Notes: a model not told the origin generated them from the letters alone. Positions 34,959-48,182 are shown, numbered from the stretch's first letter. The stretch: DNA of 64,000 bases from Planococcus citri (GCF_950023065.1 NC_088678.1:31734580-31798579); one strand, 5' to 3'. Program-made: numbers and translations.

Positions 34959-35787
34959 AAGGGTAAGGTAGCCTAATATGGACTGGTTCCTAATATGGAC
35001 TGATGGCCGATCTCGGTGGTTATTACTAGCGCTACTTGGTGGGAACAAACTTAATCTGGCATATTTTTCACAGAAAAACACAATGAGACCAAAATCAACT
35101 CTCTAAACCCAAAACTCGCAATTTTAGAGCAAAAAAACGAAATTGAGAACTTCAAAATTTTTTTCACATGTTTCGAAAATCCAGCTTCTCGAAAAATTTT
35201 CGGGGACACCCTATAATGTTTTTTATTATTAATATTAAGAAGTGATGAAGTTTTCTGAATCAATCAAGACAATCTAGAAATTATTCAAGGTACATATACT
35301 TATGATTTTTCAAAGTTCAAAGTTATAGGGTAGCCTAATATGGACTGGTGTACATTTGTTATGGGTTTAGTTAATTTCACGTTAAAACAGTCCATATTAG
35401 GGACCCAAAATTGACTTTTCAAATTTTGACTACTTTCAGGAAAAAATTAATTTGTCCCACTTAGAATTTACTCTTATTGTCTTGATTAAACATATTTTAA
35501 CAGTGTTTCAGCAATTGAACGTATTTTTACGATAGTTCAGCACTTTTTTTCTGATTTTTTGAAACAGTCCATATTAGGAACCCAAAATTCAATTTTTGAT
35601 TTTTGACACTTTTCAGAAAATGAAATTTTTGACACACTTAAAATTTCTCAAAAATGTTGAGGCTTTGGAATATGAAACTAGATAGATGTAGGTATATTTT
35701 CAGCTATCAACCAAATTTTTAGCTCAATTACAGCGGCCACGACATTCAAAAACAAAAAACCAGTCCATATTAGGCTACCTTACCCTT
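34959..35787. mobile_element. 829 bp TIR element whose terminal motif recurs inside
   Basis: The left terminus AAGGGTAAGGTAGCCTAATA continues into TGGACTGGT and is matched inversely at the right terminus over about 29 bases. ATAGGT flanks both sides (34953-34958 and 35788-35793), a possible 6 bp target duplication. An alternative reading is a TA duplication with AGGG/CCCT ends. CCTAATATGGACTG, whole or in part, recurs inside: direct near 34990 and 35335, inverted near 35386 and 35567. There is no transposase. Confidence 0.8.
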
Positions 35788-35793
35788 ATAGGT

Positions 35794-38261
35794 GCCCAAA
35801 AATATCAAAAAATTACTAAAAATTAATGGAAAAATATTTTCAAGTTCAAATATAAAAAAACGATGTGAAAAACTTTGTGGAATATTGATGATGTGAATGA
35901 AGTTGTGGAAATTACCAAAAAATCTGAACAAAAATGATTTACTTAAGGATAAAAAACATTGTTTTTGAATATTCACAAGAGAAGGGGAAATAAAGGAAAT
36001 ACGAGTACATACTGAGTGAAAAAATCCACAATGATTTCAAACAAAATTCAAAAATGTACAATCGTCACACTCAGGAAGACTTCACAATATTTTTCTCCTT
36101 GCAAGCAACAGGTGGAAAAACGAAAAATTCACGTGTTCCCAAAATCGCAATTTCACAGCGTTTCAACAGAAAAACCACTAACAAACTTACGTGGGTATCG
36201 ATTTCCAGTTTCGTAAATTTTCACAAGACTTTTCTAAAAAAAAAAACAGGAACCGCCAGGGGATCATTTTATCTATTTAGCAGTTCTTTCAGATTCTACA
36301 CGTTATGCCATTACACTCTCACGGTATTAATTACACGTACTATTCCTTTTCTACTCGTACATTCCCTCATCACCAGACCTCAAAAATTAAAGCTGTCACA
36401 AGATTGTACCTCGCCTCGAATTAAGCATCATTTCAGACTAAATTTGAATATTGTCCGAATTTTAATCACCAGCATGCCGCCGTAAGGCATACCTACTTAA
36501 TAAGGAAGGTGAAAAAAAAATCATAAAGAGACTAATCTGAAGCAGTAGAGCTGAAAATGGATTAAGTATACGTACAGGTCTGGTTTTTCAAGACCTAGGT
36601 AATAATACGAAACAGGGATTGTGATTTTGTAAAGATCAGTTGATACGGATAATTTATAGGCAGGGTGTCACCTTTTTTAGGGTTGTGATAACCTTCGATG
36701 CAACGTTTTCTTTCTACCTACTTATAAAGGTGCAGTTAAATTTGCAATTCAACTAGAAGGGTAAGTGTATCGTAAGTACATATAAACTAATCGTTCGTCG
36801 AGATGATAATATGTACCTATACCGTGAAACCGAAATTTTCATTTTGAAGGGTTGTACAATATACATATATACGAAGGCGATTGCGCTTCAACGATGCATA
36901 AAAATTTTAATTTAGAAGTTTTTTTTTTACGATTACAATAGAGAAGAGGCCAGCAAAAGTAATAGTTCAATAAATTACCCTCTATCATGTACTATACCTA
37001 AGTAAAAATCCACAGCAGAAAACGATAATTTGTATGACGTATAGTACAGTGCGTCGTATGTATGTACATCTACGTAGTAGTACGTATTCGTATAGCTAGG
37101 TACGCACGGGCTGTACGTGAAGTAAACGTCAAAACAAATAATAACCGGGCTATATAAGCACAATAAGCATTTTATATCTTTTGAAACGATAAAAGCCTAT
37201 AAAAAGAGAAACGTTTCGAGTCGTTAGAAGGTAAAAGTTTACGAGATCGGTGAAAAAGGAGTGTTACAATAACGCTATTACTGAAAATAATCTATATATT
37301 ATTGCCAACGAAGCTCGAAAAACGTTAAAAAGGCAATCTCACCGAATGATCGAAAATGTTTATTTCCATTTTTAATGGATGAACGGTTCAGGTAGCGATA
37401 AATTTGCGCAGTTTTACACACACACACTTAGACACACAGGTAGGTATAAGTAGATTGTACACGATGTTCATCAAGTTAGATTTTCTTATATTTTTTGGAA
37501 GGTGAGAGTAAGTGAGTGAGGTTGTTCTTGCCGGTGGGGTTATTCTGTCGGGCTTGGATTCAATTTACTATGTAGATGAACCAAATACGGATGAAAGTGA
37601 TTGAATACCTATCAAGTGTAGATGACATTTGAAGTCGATTTCGCCTCCACTGGGAAGCTGGATATTCTAGGATGGGAAAAATTTGAGCAAAAAATTGTGC
37701 AGAGGTGCTTTGAGCTTAGTACGAACGAGTTTGTTCAACAACTGTCTGAATCGAGAATCTATTCAAAATGAAGCAGCTTTTTTTTATTGAATTTTTGTTT
37801 GAACAAATTGGCATCACTGCATTCCAAAATATTTCCCCAGTTGCAGAAACGCTATCTTTCGATGTTTTGGCATAATTGATGATGTGAAATACATATTTGA
37901 GAAGAAAAAGTTTTAAAAACACAAATTCGTCCAAAAATAAACGATTTGCCAAGTTTCAATCGCTCTATAGTAGAATTCTAAAAAGTGGTCCTAATTTTGA
38001 TGGCAATAGGCTAGGTATTAAACGCAGAATCTAGATAAGTAGGTGCTGTAGTCAAAAACACTATTTTTTCAAAAAATGCTCTCTTTTAGAGAACCCATAT
38101 GTATCTCTTTTTCAAGATCACATCTGAAGCTAAAATTTTTGTCAGGGACTTTCAATTCAGTATGAAGGAGTCCATTCCATTGATTCGGTCGAAATCCTCC
38201 AGGATTTTTTCAAGCCCCCCTTCCCTCCCCTCCCCTCCCACAGACTATCTTTAAAATCTCT
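35794..38261. other. non-coding sequence, one candidate small exon
   Basis: Apart from the candidate exon at 36191-36233, no gene or repeat was recognised. A 143-codon plus-strand frame at 36054-36485 is unsupported by any domain. A pyrimidine-rich run CCCTCCCCTCCC sits at 38225, just upstream of the reverse transcriptase remnant. Confidence 0.4.
36191..36233 (-). other. candidate 43 nt exon (splice signals only)
   Basis: On the minus strand a strong acceptor (CCTGTTTTTTTTTTTAG ending at 36234) is followed by 43 nt and then a GTAAGTTTG donor starting at 36190. Two of three reading frames through it are open. In T-rich intronic DNA such pairs can arise by chance, and there is no homology evidence. 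It would fit a microexon of the same minus-strand transcript as the recursive splice sites. Confidence 0.25.
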
Positions 38262-39420
38262 ATCATAAAGCACACTTCACAAGGCAGTATGCTAGGCCTT
38301 TCTTCTTTTCACAAGTGACTTCCCAGTTACTGAAGATACTATAGCCATGCTTTTTGCTGATGACTCTGGTATCATTGCATGTGATGATAATTATGAGAAA
38401 GATGTAAGTCGTCTTCAAACAGCTGTAAACAATATTGTCAAATGGGTCAGAAAATGGAAGATCCAGCTGAATGAAAATACATCAGTACAGGTAGATTTTG
38501 CGCTCCGCAAGCACGGATATGTTCCTACTATCATCAATAGCAAACCAGTCCCTATGGCACAGCACACCCGCTACTTGGGCTTACCATTGCCCAAGTTGCC
38601 AAGTAGTGTATGCCCATCTGTTCACTTGATAACTCATGTAAAAGTGCCTTCAATCTGGAGCGCTATCTATTGGGTTTTAGTGTTCAACCAATGGGTAGGT
38701 ATGTCAGAGACATTCCACCAGCATACCTACCTATTGATTGAGCACTAAAACCCAATAGATAGCGCTCCAGATTGAAGGCACTTTTACACAAGGTATCAAG
38801 TGAACAGATGAACATACACTACTTTGCAACTTAGGTAACGAGTTCTAGATTGTAAGCTGAATTGGCAAGAACATGTTAGAAAGAAACGTGACCTTATGAA
38901 CTTACAATTTCGAAAATTTCAATGGTTAATTGGAAGCCATTCAAAATTGAGCGTAGCCAACAAGAGGCTAATTTACAAAACCATATTTCTCCCTGTGTGG
39001 TCATATATGGATGTGAAATTTAGGGGATCACGAAAAAGTTAAATCACTTTGTCATCGAGAGTTTCCAAAATAAGTTCATGAGAGCCATAACTAAGGCTCC
39101 TTGGTTTGTCTCAAATGAGCAACTTTGAAGTGACCTCCGGCTTGAACCAGTAGACATAGTTATTCACCAAAAAGCAAACGCATACATGAACTGGCTCCAT
39201 AAACACCCGAATTGTGAGGCTGTGATACTTTTAGACCAAAGTGATGACACAAGGAGGCTGCGCAGGCTCCACAAGTTGGACCTTATCAGCCTCCAAGTGC
39301 ACTACTCAAATGACTGTAAATTAAATAAAATTTTCAAATAGTATTGTAAATAGCTTTGATAATTTTAGGTTGTTGATTTTTGAATCAGTTCCATAAATAA
39401 ATAATTTTGAAAAAAAATAA
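38262..39420 (+). pseudogene. Jockey-like LINE reverse transcriptase, C-terminal part, degenerate
   Basis: The 5'-truncated remnant starts within the RT domain. It shows a TSQGSMLG block near 38280 (motif before the palm), a frame slip, then MLFADDSG with the catalytic FADD at 38353-38364, and TRYLGL near 38565. After the hairpin insertion at 38581-38838 the same protein resumes with KLNWQEHVRKKR. It continues through the post-RT region with in-frame stops near 39021 and 39127, and ends before an A-rich tail at about 39405-39420. The endonuclease and ORF1 are missing. The open frame beginning 38347 reads off into the inserted hairpin, so its last third is not RT. Confidence 0.87.
38581..38838. 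mobile_element. 258 bp hairpin MITE inserted in the Jockey-like remnant
   Basis: The element begins TTACC (38581) and ends GGTAA (38838). Its two arms of about 115-120 bases are nearly perfect reverse complements; GCGCTATCTATTGGGTTTTA is on both sides. The loop is about 20 bases around 38708. It separates the RT blocks TRYLGL and KLNWQEHV, proving a later insertion. No coding sequence. Target duplication is uncertain; ACTT(G/A)GG occurs near both ends. Confidence 0.85.
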
Positions 39421-39771
39421 GATAAATAAAGCACATGACTCATCTGCTTGTTGAACTTATTTAGGGAACCCAGATCCTTCTCCCTTGGAATTGCAGTTCT
39501 AAAATTTTTTTACGCAAGTTGTCTGCTAAATCAAAGAAAAAATATTTTGATTACCTACTTTTGGATAACCAAATTTTCAATTTTGGACAACTTTTTTTTT
39601 AATTTTGTAAGTTTCAAATGAAAAAATTCCATCACGTTGAGATTTTTCTCATTTTCAGAGTTGATGTCACCACTATCTTTGGAATTCTATCAATTTTTGG
39701 TGTAACTTTCGAGTTACTTTCATAATAATTTCACAGTTTTTGTTGAATCTTTTTCCTCAATTCTATACATC

Positions 39772-39908
39772 CAGAGCAAAAAGGATGGAAGTCCATTTTT
39801 TTTCAATTTTGCGATTTTCACATAATTAGAAAGCGATTTTCAAGAGCTTACCAATGATGTAAAAATCTCAAAATCCAAAAAAAATGGACTTCTATCCTTT
39901 TTGCTCTG
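39772..39908. mobile_element. 137 bp hairpin MITE
   Basis: CAGAGCAAAAAGGATGGAAG at the left end is mirrored at the right end with one change. Arms of about 45-50 bases flank a loop that is partly self-complementary. Non-coding, no clear target duplication. Confidence 0.75.
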
Positions 39909-42414
39909 AAGTACAGAATTTTGCTCATTTTTTTTGCATAAAGCTAATTTTTCACCAATTTAAGTAAGTATAGCAATTTTCAGTGACTGGAAGGTCAATT
40001 CAACAATATTATTCTTTATTGGTAATAATTTCTGCATTTTTGACAAATTATCATTCAATTTTGATAATATTTAATTAATTTTTAGTAATTGTGTCCAATT
40101 TTTGGCCAAAAGGATGACTTTGATGACTTGCCAGGTGGACACCTCATTATGGGATTTCAACTTGAAGAAAAATACCTCACAAATTAGTACATTTGGTCAA
40201 AATTTAAAATGTACTTTTTATCCTCCCTAGCGATGAGGAGGGTAGATGATCTATAAATTTCCTCACAGTCATTAACCATAGCCCTACCTAAATCACACCC
40301 CGCTAACTAGACCTACACATTTCCATCACCCTCCTCCCACTGCCCCCTTCAAAATGAAAAATCCTATATATCCCAATACACCATCGTTCTCGTACATCTC
40401 AAAGTAGGAAAAAAAAGTTCTCGACATCGAATTCCTTTCACAGTTTTAGTGTTTTTCCCATTTCTAATGGTGGAAAGAATTTTATAAGTACTTGAATAAT
40501 GTGTCTCTTAAGCGATCTGAATTACGAGATAGATGCGCGCCTTCCGCATACGAATACAAAAGACCATTTAGAATTCGACGCCGCTGCGCCATTTAGGATA
40601 CATTTTAACTAATGGAATGACTTTCAAAATAGTAAGTATATTCCATCGTATCGGTTTTACTACACGTAGTATACAGCATATACAATATACATATTCGTTT
40701 CGTCATGTTGCCCTGCTGCTCTGAAAACACTCCGGTTACACGATATCGTTGTATCGATTCGAGAGGATTTTACGATTTTTTAATTCGCGCCTCATCATAT
40801 GTAGCTGTATAGTAGGTAATAATATGCATTACCATACACATACATAAGTAGATCTATCTCGTAAATAGGTAAATTCAACATCAACTCAACCAGCTCGAAT
40901 TAGTGGCATGGTCTGTGATACACGTGTAAAAAAAACTCACCAACCTGTCACACCATGTTTCCGATCTACTGCCTAACCCTGTTCTGACTGTGTTTTATTT
41001 TCCTCCACCTAACACAATAGAACCACACACCGCGAGATCGAGATTATTCACAAAACAGGGAGTGTTCCTGTTCACCATATGACCAACTACATACATTGCT
41101 ACTGTTTATACATCATTCAAGTTTGGATCACCTAATAGGACCAGTTCATCTTTATTCGGTTCGAAAACCCGAAAGTGATCGTATACAAGTATCGAAATTA
41201 CGCTACCAGGGTACCCATGTGCTGCAATTTTCTCTCCAATATACGTACAGACAGGGTACAAAGATACGAAAGATTAATTCTATACCAATTGTAAGTATAT
41301 ATACGAGTAGATAGGTACCTATACCTACCTACCATCTCGTACCTACGTAAAAACGTATCTACCATAATAAAATTTTTTCATATTTTCACAACTACTGTAA
41401 TACTACATAAGGAAACGAATTCGAGTATAGACTGAAAAAGCAAGAACGAGAAAGAAAATGCAAAATACCTTATGAAGCCTGATTTAGTATTCCGGGCAGA
41501 TAGCCGTTTTATTATAAAAATACAAGAAAACGTCGCGGTAATTCATTTCATATTTATTATTATCGTTTTATGTCGCATTGAACGGTAAAAATTCATATTC
41601 GATATTGAGAGCATTTCGGTATCGTATATACTGTTCTTTTCTCTCTTTTTTTTTTGGTATACACTTCATGGCCCATCCAACCAACTAAAGACGAGGAGAA
41701 ATGAAAACCGCGCCGCAAATCTATAATATAACAAAATATGAACAACTTGACGTCGTCGTAGTCGTAGTCGTCGTCTATACGACGAAATGGTAAGAACGAA
41801 AAAATAAGCACGAAAAGCAAAACAGCCAAATGATATGAAAAAAATCTAATAAAATAGCAAATATCCAATTTGTCATTCAAATCATACTATCATATACATT
41901 ATCGTCGAGCAAGAAAAAAAAATACGCTCCAGATAACAATTTCCTGTCTAGTATCTTATTCTATGTAACACACGTTACGTTACCGTGTAGGATACTCGAA
42001 AATGGTGTAGGTTGAGAAGTTTTTCGCGCTGGAAAAATCTCCAATAAAGATGGTTGCGGTGAAGTAGATGCGTTTTGTGAAGATGAAATTTCATAAGCTT
42101 ATAAAAGTGCAACACCGAGGATTCGACTCAATTTGATGGAAAAAATCGAAGTTCAAAATTACCTATCAATGATTACATCAAAAAGAAAAAGTGAAAATGA
42201 AACTACATATTTACGTGAGTGGACAATCTTTGACTATTTTTGGAACACTGGAGGTGGTATTCGATAAAATTTTATAAGGGGGGGGGGCAAACTTAAAAAA
42301 CTTCAGGAAAAATTTTTCACCCCTGAGAATGTCATTTTTTTTCTAGCGGAGTTTCAAATTTTGTAAATTACACTGAAAATTGGGGGAAAAAAGTTTTCTG
42401 GCAACAATTGACCA
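39909..42414. other. non-coding, apparently unique sequence
   Basis: AT-rich to 40400, then CpG-containing sequence with a GTC/GTA trinucleotide patch at 41749-41776. A G-run lies at 42280. No recognised gene; the short open frames at 41096-41314 and 41593-41880 lack domains. Confidence 0.4.
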
Positions 42415-43376
42415 TGGGTCTCATTCCACCTCAATTCGACCAACGTTTTCGAGTCATGCCCTTTGATTTCACTCAATTTTTTTTTACAAAGTCTACGCAC
42501 CCAATAAGCGAGAAACCCGCAATCAGTTTAGTTCCAGACCCCTCAGGGGGTGGGTGGGGGCTTCAATTATTTTCACATTGTCTCGAAGTACTCAACTTCA
42601 GCAGCGCATGCCTCCAAACCTATGATACTTTGATCAAAACTGATTTCACAGTTCGAAAGGGCATTGCATTTTAAACTTTTTAAGTATTTTGAAATTTTCA
42701 AAAGTTGAAAGTTGAACTTTCAAATTGAAAATTCAAATTTCAAAATGACGCTGTTAGTGGGAGCCACCATTTAAAACCCTGAACAAATTTCCATAGATGT
42801 ACTTTTGATGTTTTTTCAAAATATTTAATTTTCAAGATTGGATCTTGTAATTGAGGGGGAGCACCCCCTCTACCAAATTTTGGCAAAACTTTCAAAAAAA
42901 AATCTGTGGTATGTGATACATCGAATTGTATGTTTTTGGTGACGCTGAACACGAATATGACGTCAGATTTTTGATTGGGCTTCATCCGTGGCCCCCAGTA
43001 CCTTCCCAAAGGGGGTAAAAGTCAAAAAAATGGTTTCATTCGTGTGACACATGAAATAGTATGTTTTCAATAACGCTTGAATACGAATATAGCCATAGTT
43101 TTTCAAATTGATCTCACCCATGGTCCCCAGAACCTTCCCAAATAGGTAAAAGTCCAACAAATAGGTAATGATTTCTACATATGTGGTCCAATAAAAAAAT
43201 CTGACGTCATATTCGTGTTCAGCGTCACCAAAAATATACTATCTCATGTGTCCAAACTGATTTCGGGTCTCTTACTTATTGGGTGGGTAAACATTGTAAA
43301 AAAAAAATAGCGAAATCAAAATGACATGACTTTCAAAATCGCATTTTTTTGGTCAAATTGACTCGGAATGACCCCA
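42415..43376. repeat. 962 bp foldback element with GAACACGAATAT units
   Basis: The left end (TGGGTCTCATTCC) and the inverted right end (TGGGGTCATTCC) start arms of roughly 120-130 bases that align with small gaps; CACCCAATAAG is in both. Inside are two tandem units with GACGCTGAACACGAATATGA near 42940 and a diverged copy near 43070, plus an inverted one near 43205. The same unit makes the array at 5962-6455. Non-coding. Confidence 0.8.
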
Positions 43377-46300
43377 TATTATATCCACTTGGAAGAAAGA
43401 GCACCATTTTCGGATTTTTTTCACCCCTCCAGGAGTTTTTGGTCACTCTCAAAAATGATACAATTTTGGACCTATTCAAAAGTTGTGCTATACCCTAAAA
43501 AAAAGAAAAAAATTAATTGTACAATTTCTGTTGAGGAATCTTCGTCAAGTTTCATGATCACAAATTCAATTATTTTTTTTTCAAACTAGAAAATCCGAAT
43601 CTCCAATCACTATTTTTAAAATTAATTCGTGAACTTTACTTACAGCTTCTTTTGAACTAGAAGGAAATCCATTTGCCAACTTTTAAAATAAATAGATAGA
43701 AAGATGAAATTAACATGATTGAAAATTTAAAATCTGAAAACTGGGCTTCTTTTTTCAACAAACTAATTTTCAAAGAGCAGAGCCGGATAAAACAGATGAT
43801 TCGGCCTCATCCTTGGATTTTGAAACTAACTAGCAAAAGTTGTTCCCCATCAATCCGGATTTGGATCAAATTTATCAATTTTTTCTATGTTTAATAATTT
43901 TATTTCATTAAAGAAATTGAATTCACGAATTTGGGAATCCCTGAATTCCCCCTTCAGTCACCCAAGTGGTCAAAATTCACGTCTAAACTAATATTAACTC
44001 GAAATTCGTAATATAAAAAATGCTGAAAAATATGTATATTTTTTTCATAATTGCATCCCTGAAAAAAATGATCAAAAGTCCCGTATAAAATCTGAAATTG
44101 TGTGTTTTGCTCAAAAGATATAATTTGAAAAAATTTCAGAATTTCCAAAAATAGACCTTAGTAGTGTCTAACATCCCTGCAAGTTCGAAAAAAATCGAAT
44201 GAAAATTGCCAAGTTGAACATTTTTAACTGAAATTGCAATTTCACCTTATTTGAAGGGGTTAGAAGTGATTTGTCAATCTAAAAATTTCATCGCAGAGGG
44301 TTTGGGCTTTAAGGAACAACTTCTGTTGGTTAATTTCAAAATCTGAGAATGAGATCAAATTCCTTTTTTTACCCGGCTATAATCACTCCATCTGGCCCAT
44401 AAAAAAACATGAAAAAATAAAAATTTATGTGTCAACGTAACTTACGTGGTAATTTTGAAAACCTTGAAAATTACATTGACTCTCATAGAGTACCAAAAAG
44501 GCTCACAACGACGTAAGATTTTCTAAACCTTCGAGTTGAGCCACGTCCAATATATGTACATATACCTAATTGGAGGGGGAGGGAGAAATAACAAATTTCA
44601 AAATCCCAACAAGGGGATATTCTCATCGACAGAAAAATGTCAAGCATGAAATAAATTCAATTTTCGAAGTTTGAGGAAATTAAAAAATTTAACTTCAGAC
44701 AAAAGCAAAAAAAAATTCAAAAGTTCATCCAATGGAGCCAGACAGTAGGAAACTTGGTGTGCATGCACTCTATTCTTGAACCTCCACCCTCCGTCCTCCA
44801 GAAGGACTGGAAAAATCATTTTGAAAAATTCTGAAGTCACAAGCTGGAAATCACAATTTCAACCCAGTTTCACCCCATCAAGTCACCAGAACTGCTTAAA
44901 AACAACTCGAGGCCCTTATAATCGTTTCGGGAAGAAGAGGGGGTTGGTTTTAATCTCATAAAAGAGCATTTCGCCTGAGAAGTTGGGAACTACACATCTC
45001 TGTACTTGACTCATTGTGCCAGCAAGTCAAAAAAATCTGTTCGCAGCACAGTGTATAGCATACGTTGTATACGAAACACGCGTACCTCTACTCACCTCAC
45101 CACCTTGCTTTTTGGCCTCTCCGGAGACTCGCGCAAACTTTAATCGATCGAATAGATAATGAAACTCAATATCAGCCACCACATTATTTGCTTTGTGTCA
45201 AGAAAATCTCCGTATATACGAGTATTTTTCATTATACTAAACCTCCTCTAGTCTGGCAGCATTCTCATATGTTATGTACTTATTTTGTATAGAACAGCAT
45301 CGCAGAAAACATGGTTGGAATTTTTAATCTATACGCGCGACCGTTTCCAAAACATTCGAGACAAAATTGCAACTTGTGCAACCTTCATATATGTTCTCCT
45401 CTTAGTGCGAAATGCGTGTATCCTGCGCCAAAAGTAATTTATTTCCAACTCGATTTTCACCAAAAGCAGCGACAGCATTAGCAGCCAAAATCTCATCACA
45501 ATTGCGAAGAAAATTTTCTCAGATTTTCGATCACGTACTATCGAAACACTCCCTCCTTTTTCGCCTAATATACAACGCAACGCAACGTGGCGAAAACCTC
45601 GAATAAATATTTTTTTTCTATTTGATAATAATACGTCGCGTCGCACACACCTCCACATCATTGGCTCAAATACATTTTTTTGCTGAGAAAATACGCTTTT
45701 TGCGTCAGATTTACTTTTCCTTTACTCGTACCTACCTATATTCTACTAGTGATATATTTTATCCGCCCGCAACATTATAACTGCGAGATAAAATATCGCA
45801 TTCGATCGACAATCCGCAGCAGATTTGTTTTATTTCGCCAACGCCATCCGACCCGAAAGCTGCACAACTTCTACACATACGTGTAGACCGTGGACTCTTC
45901 CTTATATTCTATCTATCGTATAAAAACGAGCATGTCTCGGAATATTAAATACATCGCTGGTACCCTTTTTCTTCCAATTTTTACACTTTTTTTTTCCTAC
46001 GGTATAATAAAATCGACGTTAAATTTAATCGAAACTGATACCGAATATTTTCGAATGTATCCAACGCAAAGATAGCCAACCTATACTATCTATAGGTACA
46101 AATTTTTCCCACACCCTGTGGCCAATTTTTTTATCTAAAGTTTTCCTTTACCTACGCTACTACAGATGATAAGGCACCAAGATGGGAAAATTCTTCTATT
46201 TCTGCGTTGTTGGGGAAAAACCACCCTGCTGCGTTGCCATATTCCCCATCCTCAGATATACCTACACATGGTGAAAATAAAAACGCTACCGACTAACTGC

Positions 46301-47916
46301 CGAATTCATATTCGAATGAGGTTTACGTGAGTCGAATACTTTGACGAGATTCGATAAAAACTTTTCTACGAATTTGTATACGAATTATACTCCAGCGTGC
46401 TTACGCTTATCGCTTCGCAACGTTATAGGTTATGAATAAATTGTTATCGTAATAAGTAAACTACTGCACAGATAGGTGGTTGAGCTTTTGTCACAGCAAT
46501 ACACACAGAGAAACACATGACCAAGAGGAGCATGATGAAGCCACAAGGATGGCATAGCGGAGGAGTAAAACAGCATAAATCGTATTCGCTCTGTCACATT
46601 ATTATAAACGTGAGTAGACTAACAATGTATTTTGGCTGAAAATGTACAGAGCTACAAATGTGTATTACATACGAGTACATTCTATACGTTCGACGACTGC
46701 TGCAGCATATAGACAGAGACACATCATCATCATCGTTCCTATCGTCGTTCGCATACAACACCGCATTCCCCTATCTGCATAACTAACCATAAGTCCGTCG
46801 ACTCGAACGTTTACCTATAAATACCATATTCAAGTACTGCAGGTCCCATAAGAACAGGTAGCCTACTGACAATGAGTATATTTCGCTTGTCATCGAGTAC
46901 GATAACATTTTTCAAGATAATTACCTACGTACGTTTCGTTCATTTGCCATTTTGCCAAATTAATTTCACAGCTTGTATGTTACCTACCTACGTAGATAGG
47001 TAAAAAATTTACAATGTTGGTAAGTTGGTATAATCGCCATCAATACCAACTACCAGCGGTGTTGTCGACAATGCTGGATATAAAGTAAGTAAATTATTTT
47101 ATTAGTACAGGAGCTGTTGACATGTCGTATCACTACAGCGTTGTGATAATAGTGCGTACTTTCTTCTTTACCTACGCTAAGTTCAATAAATTTGAAACAC
47201 GATTGTAGTACCAGGGCAAAGTGCAGAGTACCATTTTCCCAGAAACTAAAGTATTATAAGACCCAATAATTAATCAACAGTTGAATAGGTGCCATGAAAA
47301 CAATGAACTCATACGTGAGAATTTCAAATTAAAGTCAACCAACAAAGGAACTTCTTGACAGCCCTCTCCTCCCACTCAAAATAAGTAGATATGAAATGTG
47401 AAATTTGAGAAATACATAGTTGTTTTCATCGCTGTTATTTCAGTAGGTATTTTAAACATTTTTCTAAAATGAATTTAGTCAGAAAGTCACGATTCAAGTA
47501 CCAGACAGGAATTAGTAAGAATCGTGGATTTTTAGGTCCAGTAGCTAGGTGGGGTACCTACTTCGAAATCAAGCGAAAATGAAAGAAGGGCGAACCCATG
47601 AAATTTTACTGGAGGCTCCAGATCAATTGGAAATGGCGAATCATGTACGAGTAATTTCTTTCGCGAGCTTGCAGTTTGATTTGATCTGATCATCTCAAAT
47701 ATTTTAGTTTTTTTTTGTTTTCAAAATTCGACCAAAAAAACTAGGTAATTTTGGTTGTTTTTTTAGGACGAAATAAACAATAAAATGAGGTAATTTCATC
47801 AAAATTTTTCGAAGTTTGGCCAATTTTCTATGAGAAAGATTAAACCTTAAGTAATAAAATTGAGTTAGGATATGTCGTCTAATATTTGATCTCTTAAATA
47901 GATTCCTACAGGAGGG
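43377..47916. other. non-coding sequence
   Basis: The first part, to about 44600, is AT-rich and low in features. From 45050 to 47200 it is CpG-containing and apparently single-copy. One isolated CTGGAGGCTCCAG motif at 47611 with nearby GGAAATGGCG is a scrap of the GGAGCCTCCAG foldback family. No gene recognised. Confidence 0.4.
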
Positions 47917-48182
47917 TATAAAAATGAGGAGTTCCATGGAAAAGGGGCGCGCCTTGGTCATTTTTTTTGTTTTTTTCTTCTTTTACAATTTTGAATGAAT
48001 TAAATTTTTTTTTATCAATTTCACCATAGTCAGTGATATTGAAGTGTAATTCCATGAAAAAAAAAAACAAATTGGAAAATGTTTGCTTGTAGAAAAATTT
48101 TTCAAGTCCACTTGAACGTAAAAATCAGTGAAAAAAAATTGACTAAGGCCCCTTTTCCATGAAGCCCCTCAAATACTTATGC
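47917..48182. repeat. 266 bp foldback element
   Basis: CCATGGAAAAGGGG near 47934 is mirrored by CCCCTTTTCCATG near 48149, with matching outer sequence (ATAAAAATGAGG against ATAAGTATTTGAGG inverted). The interior is A/T runs. The arms are about 50 bases with gaps, so it is older than the other hairpins. Confidence 0.6.

Noticed and set aside
22887..37445. Plus-strand recursive splice sites
   Set aside because: CAGGTGAAT (22887) and CAGGTAGGT (37436) lack a pyrimidine tract and branch point, unlike the minus-strand sites.
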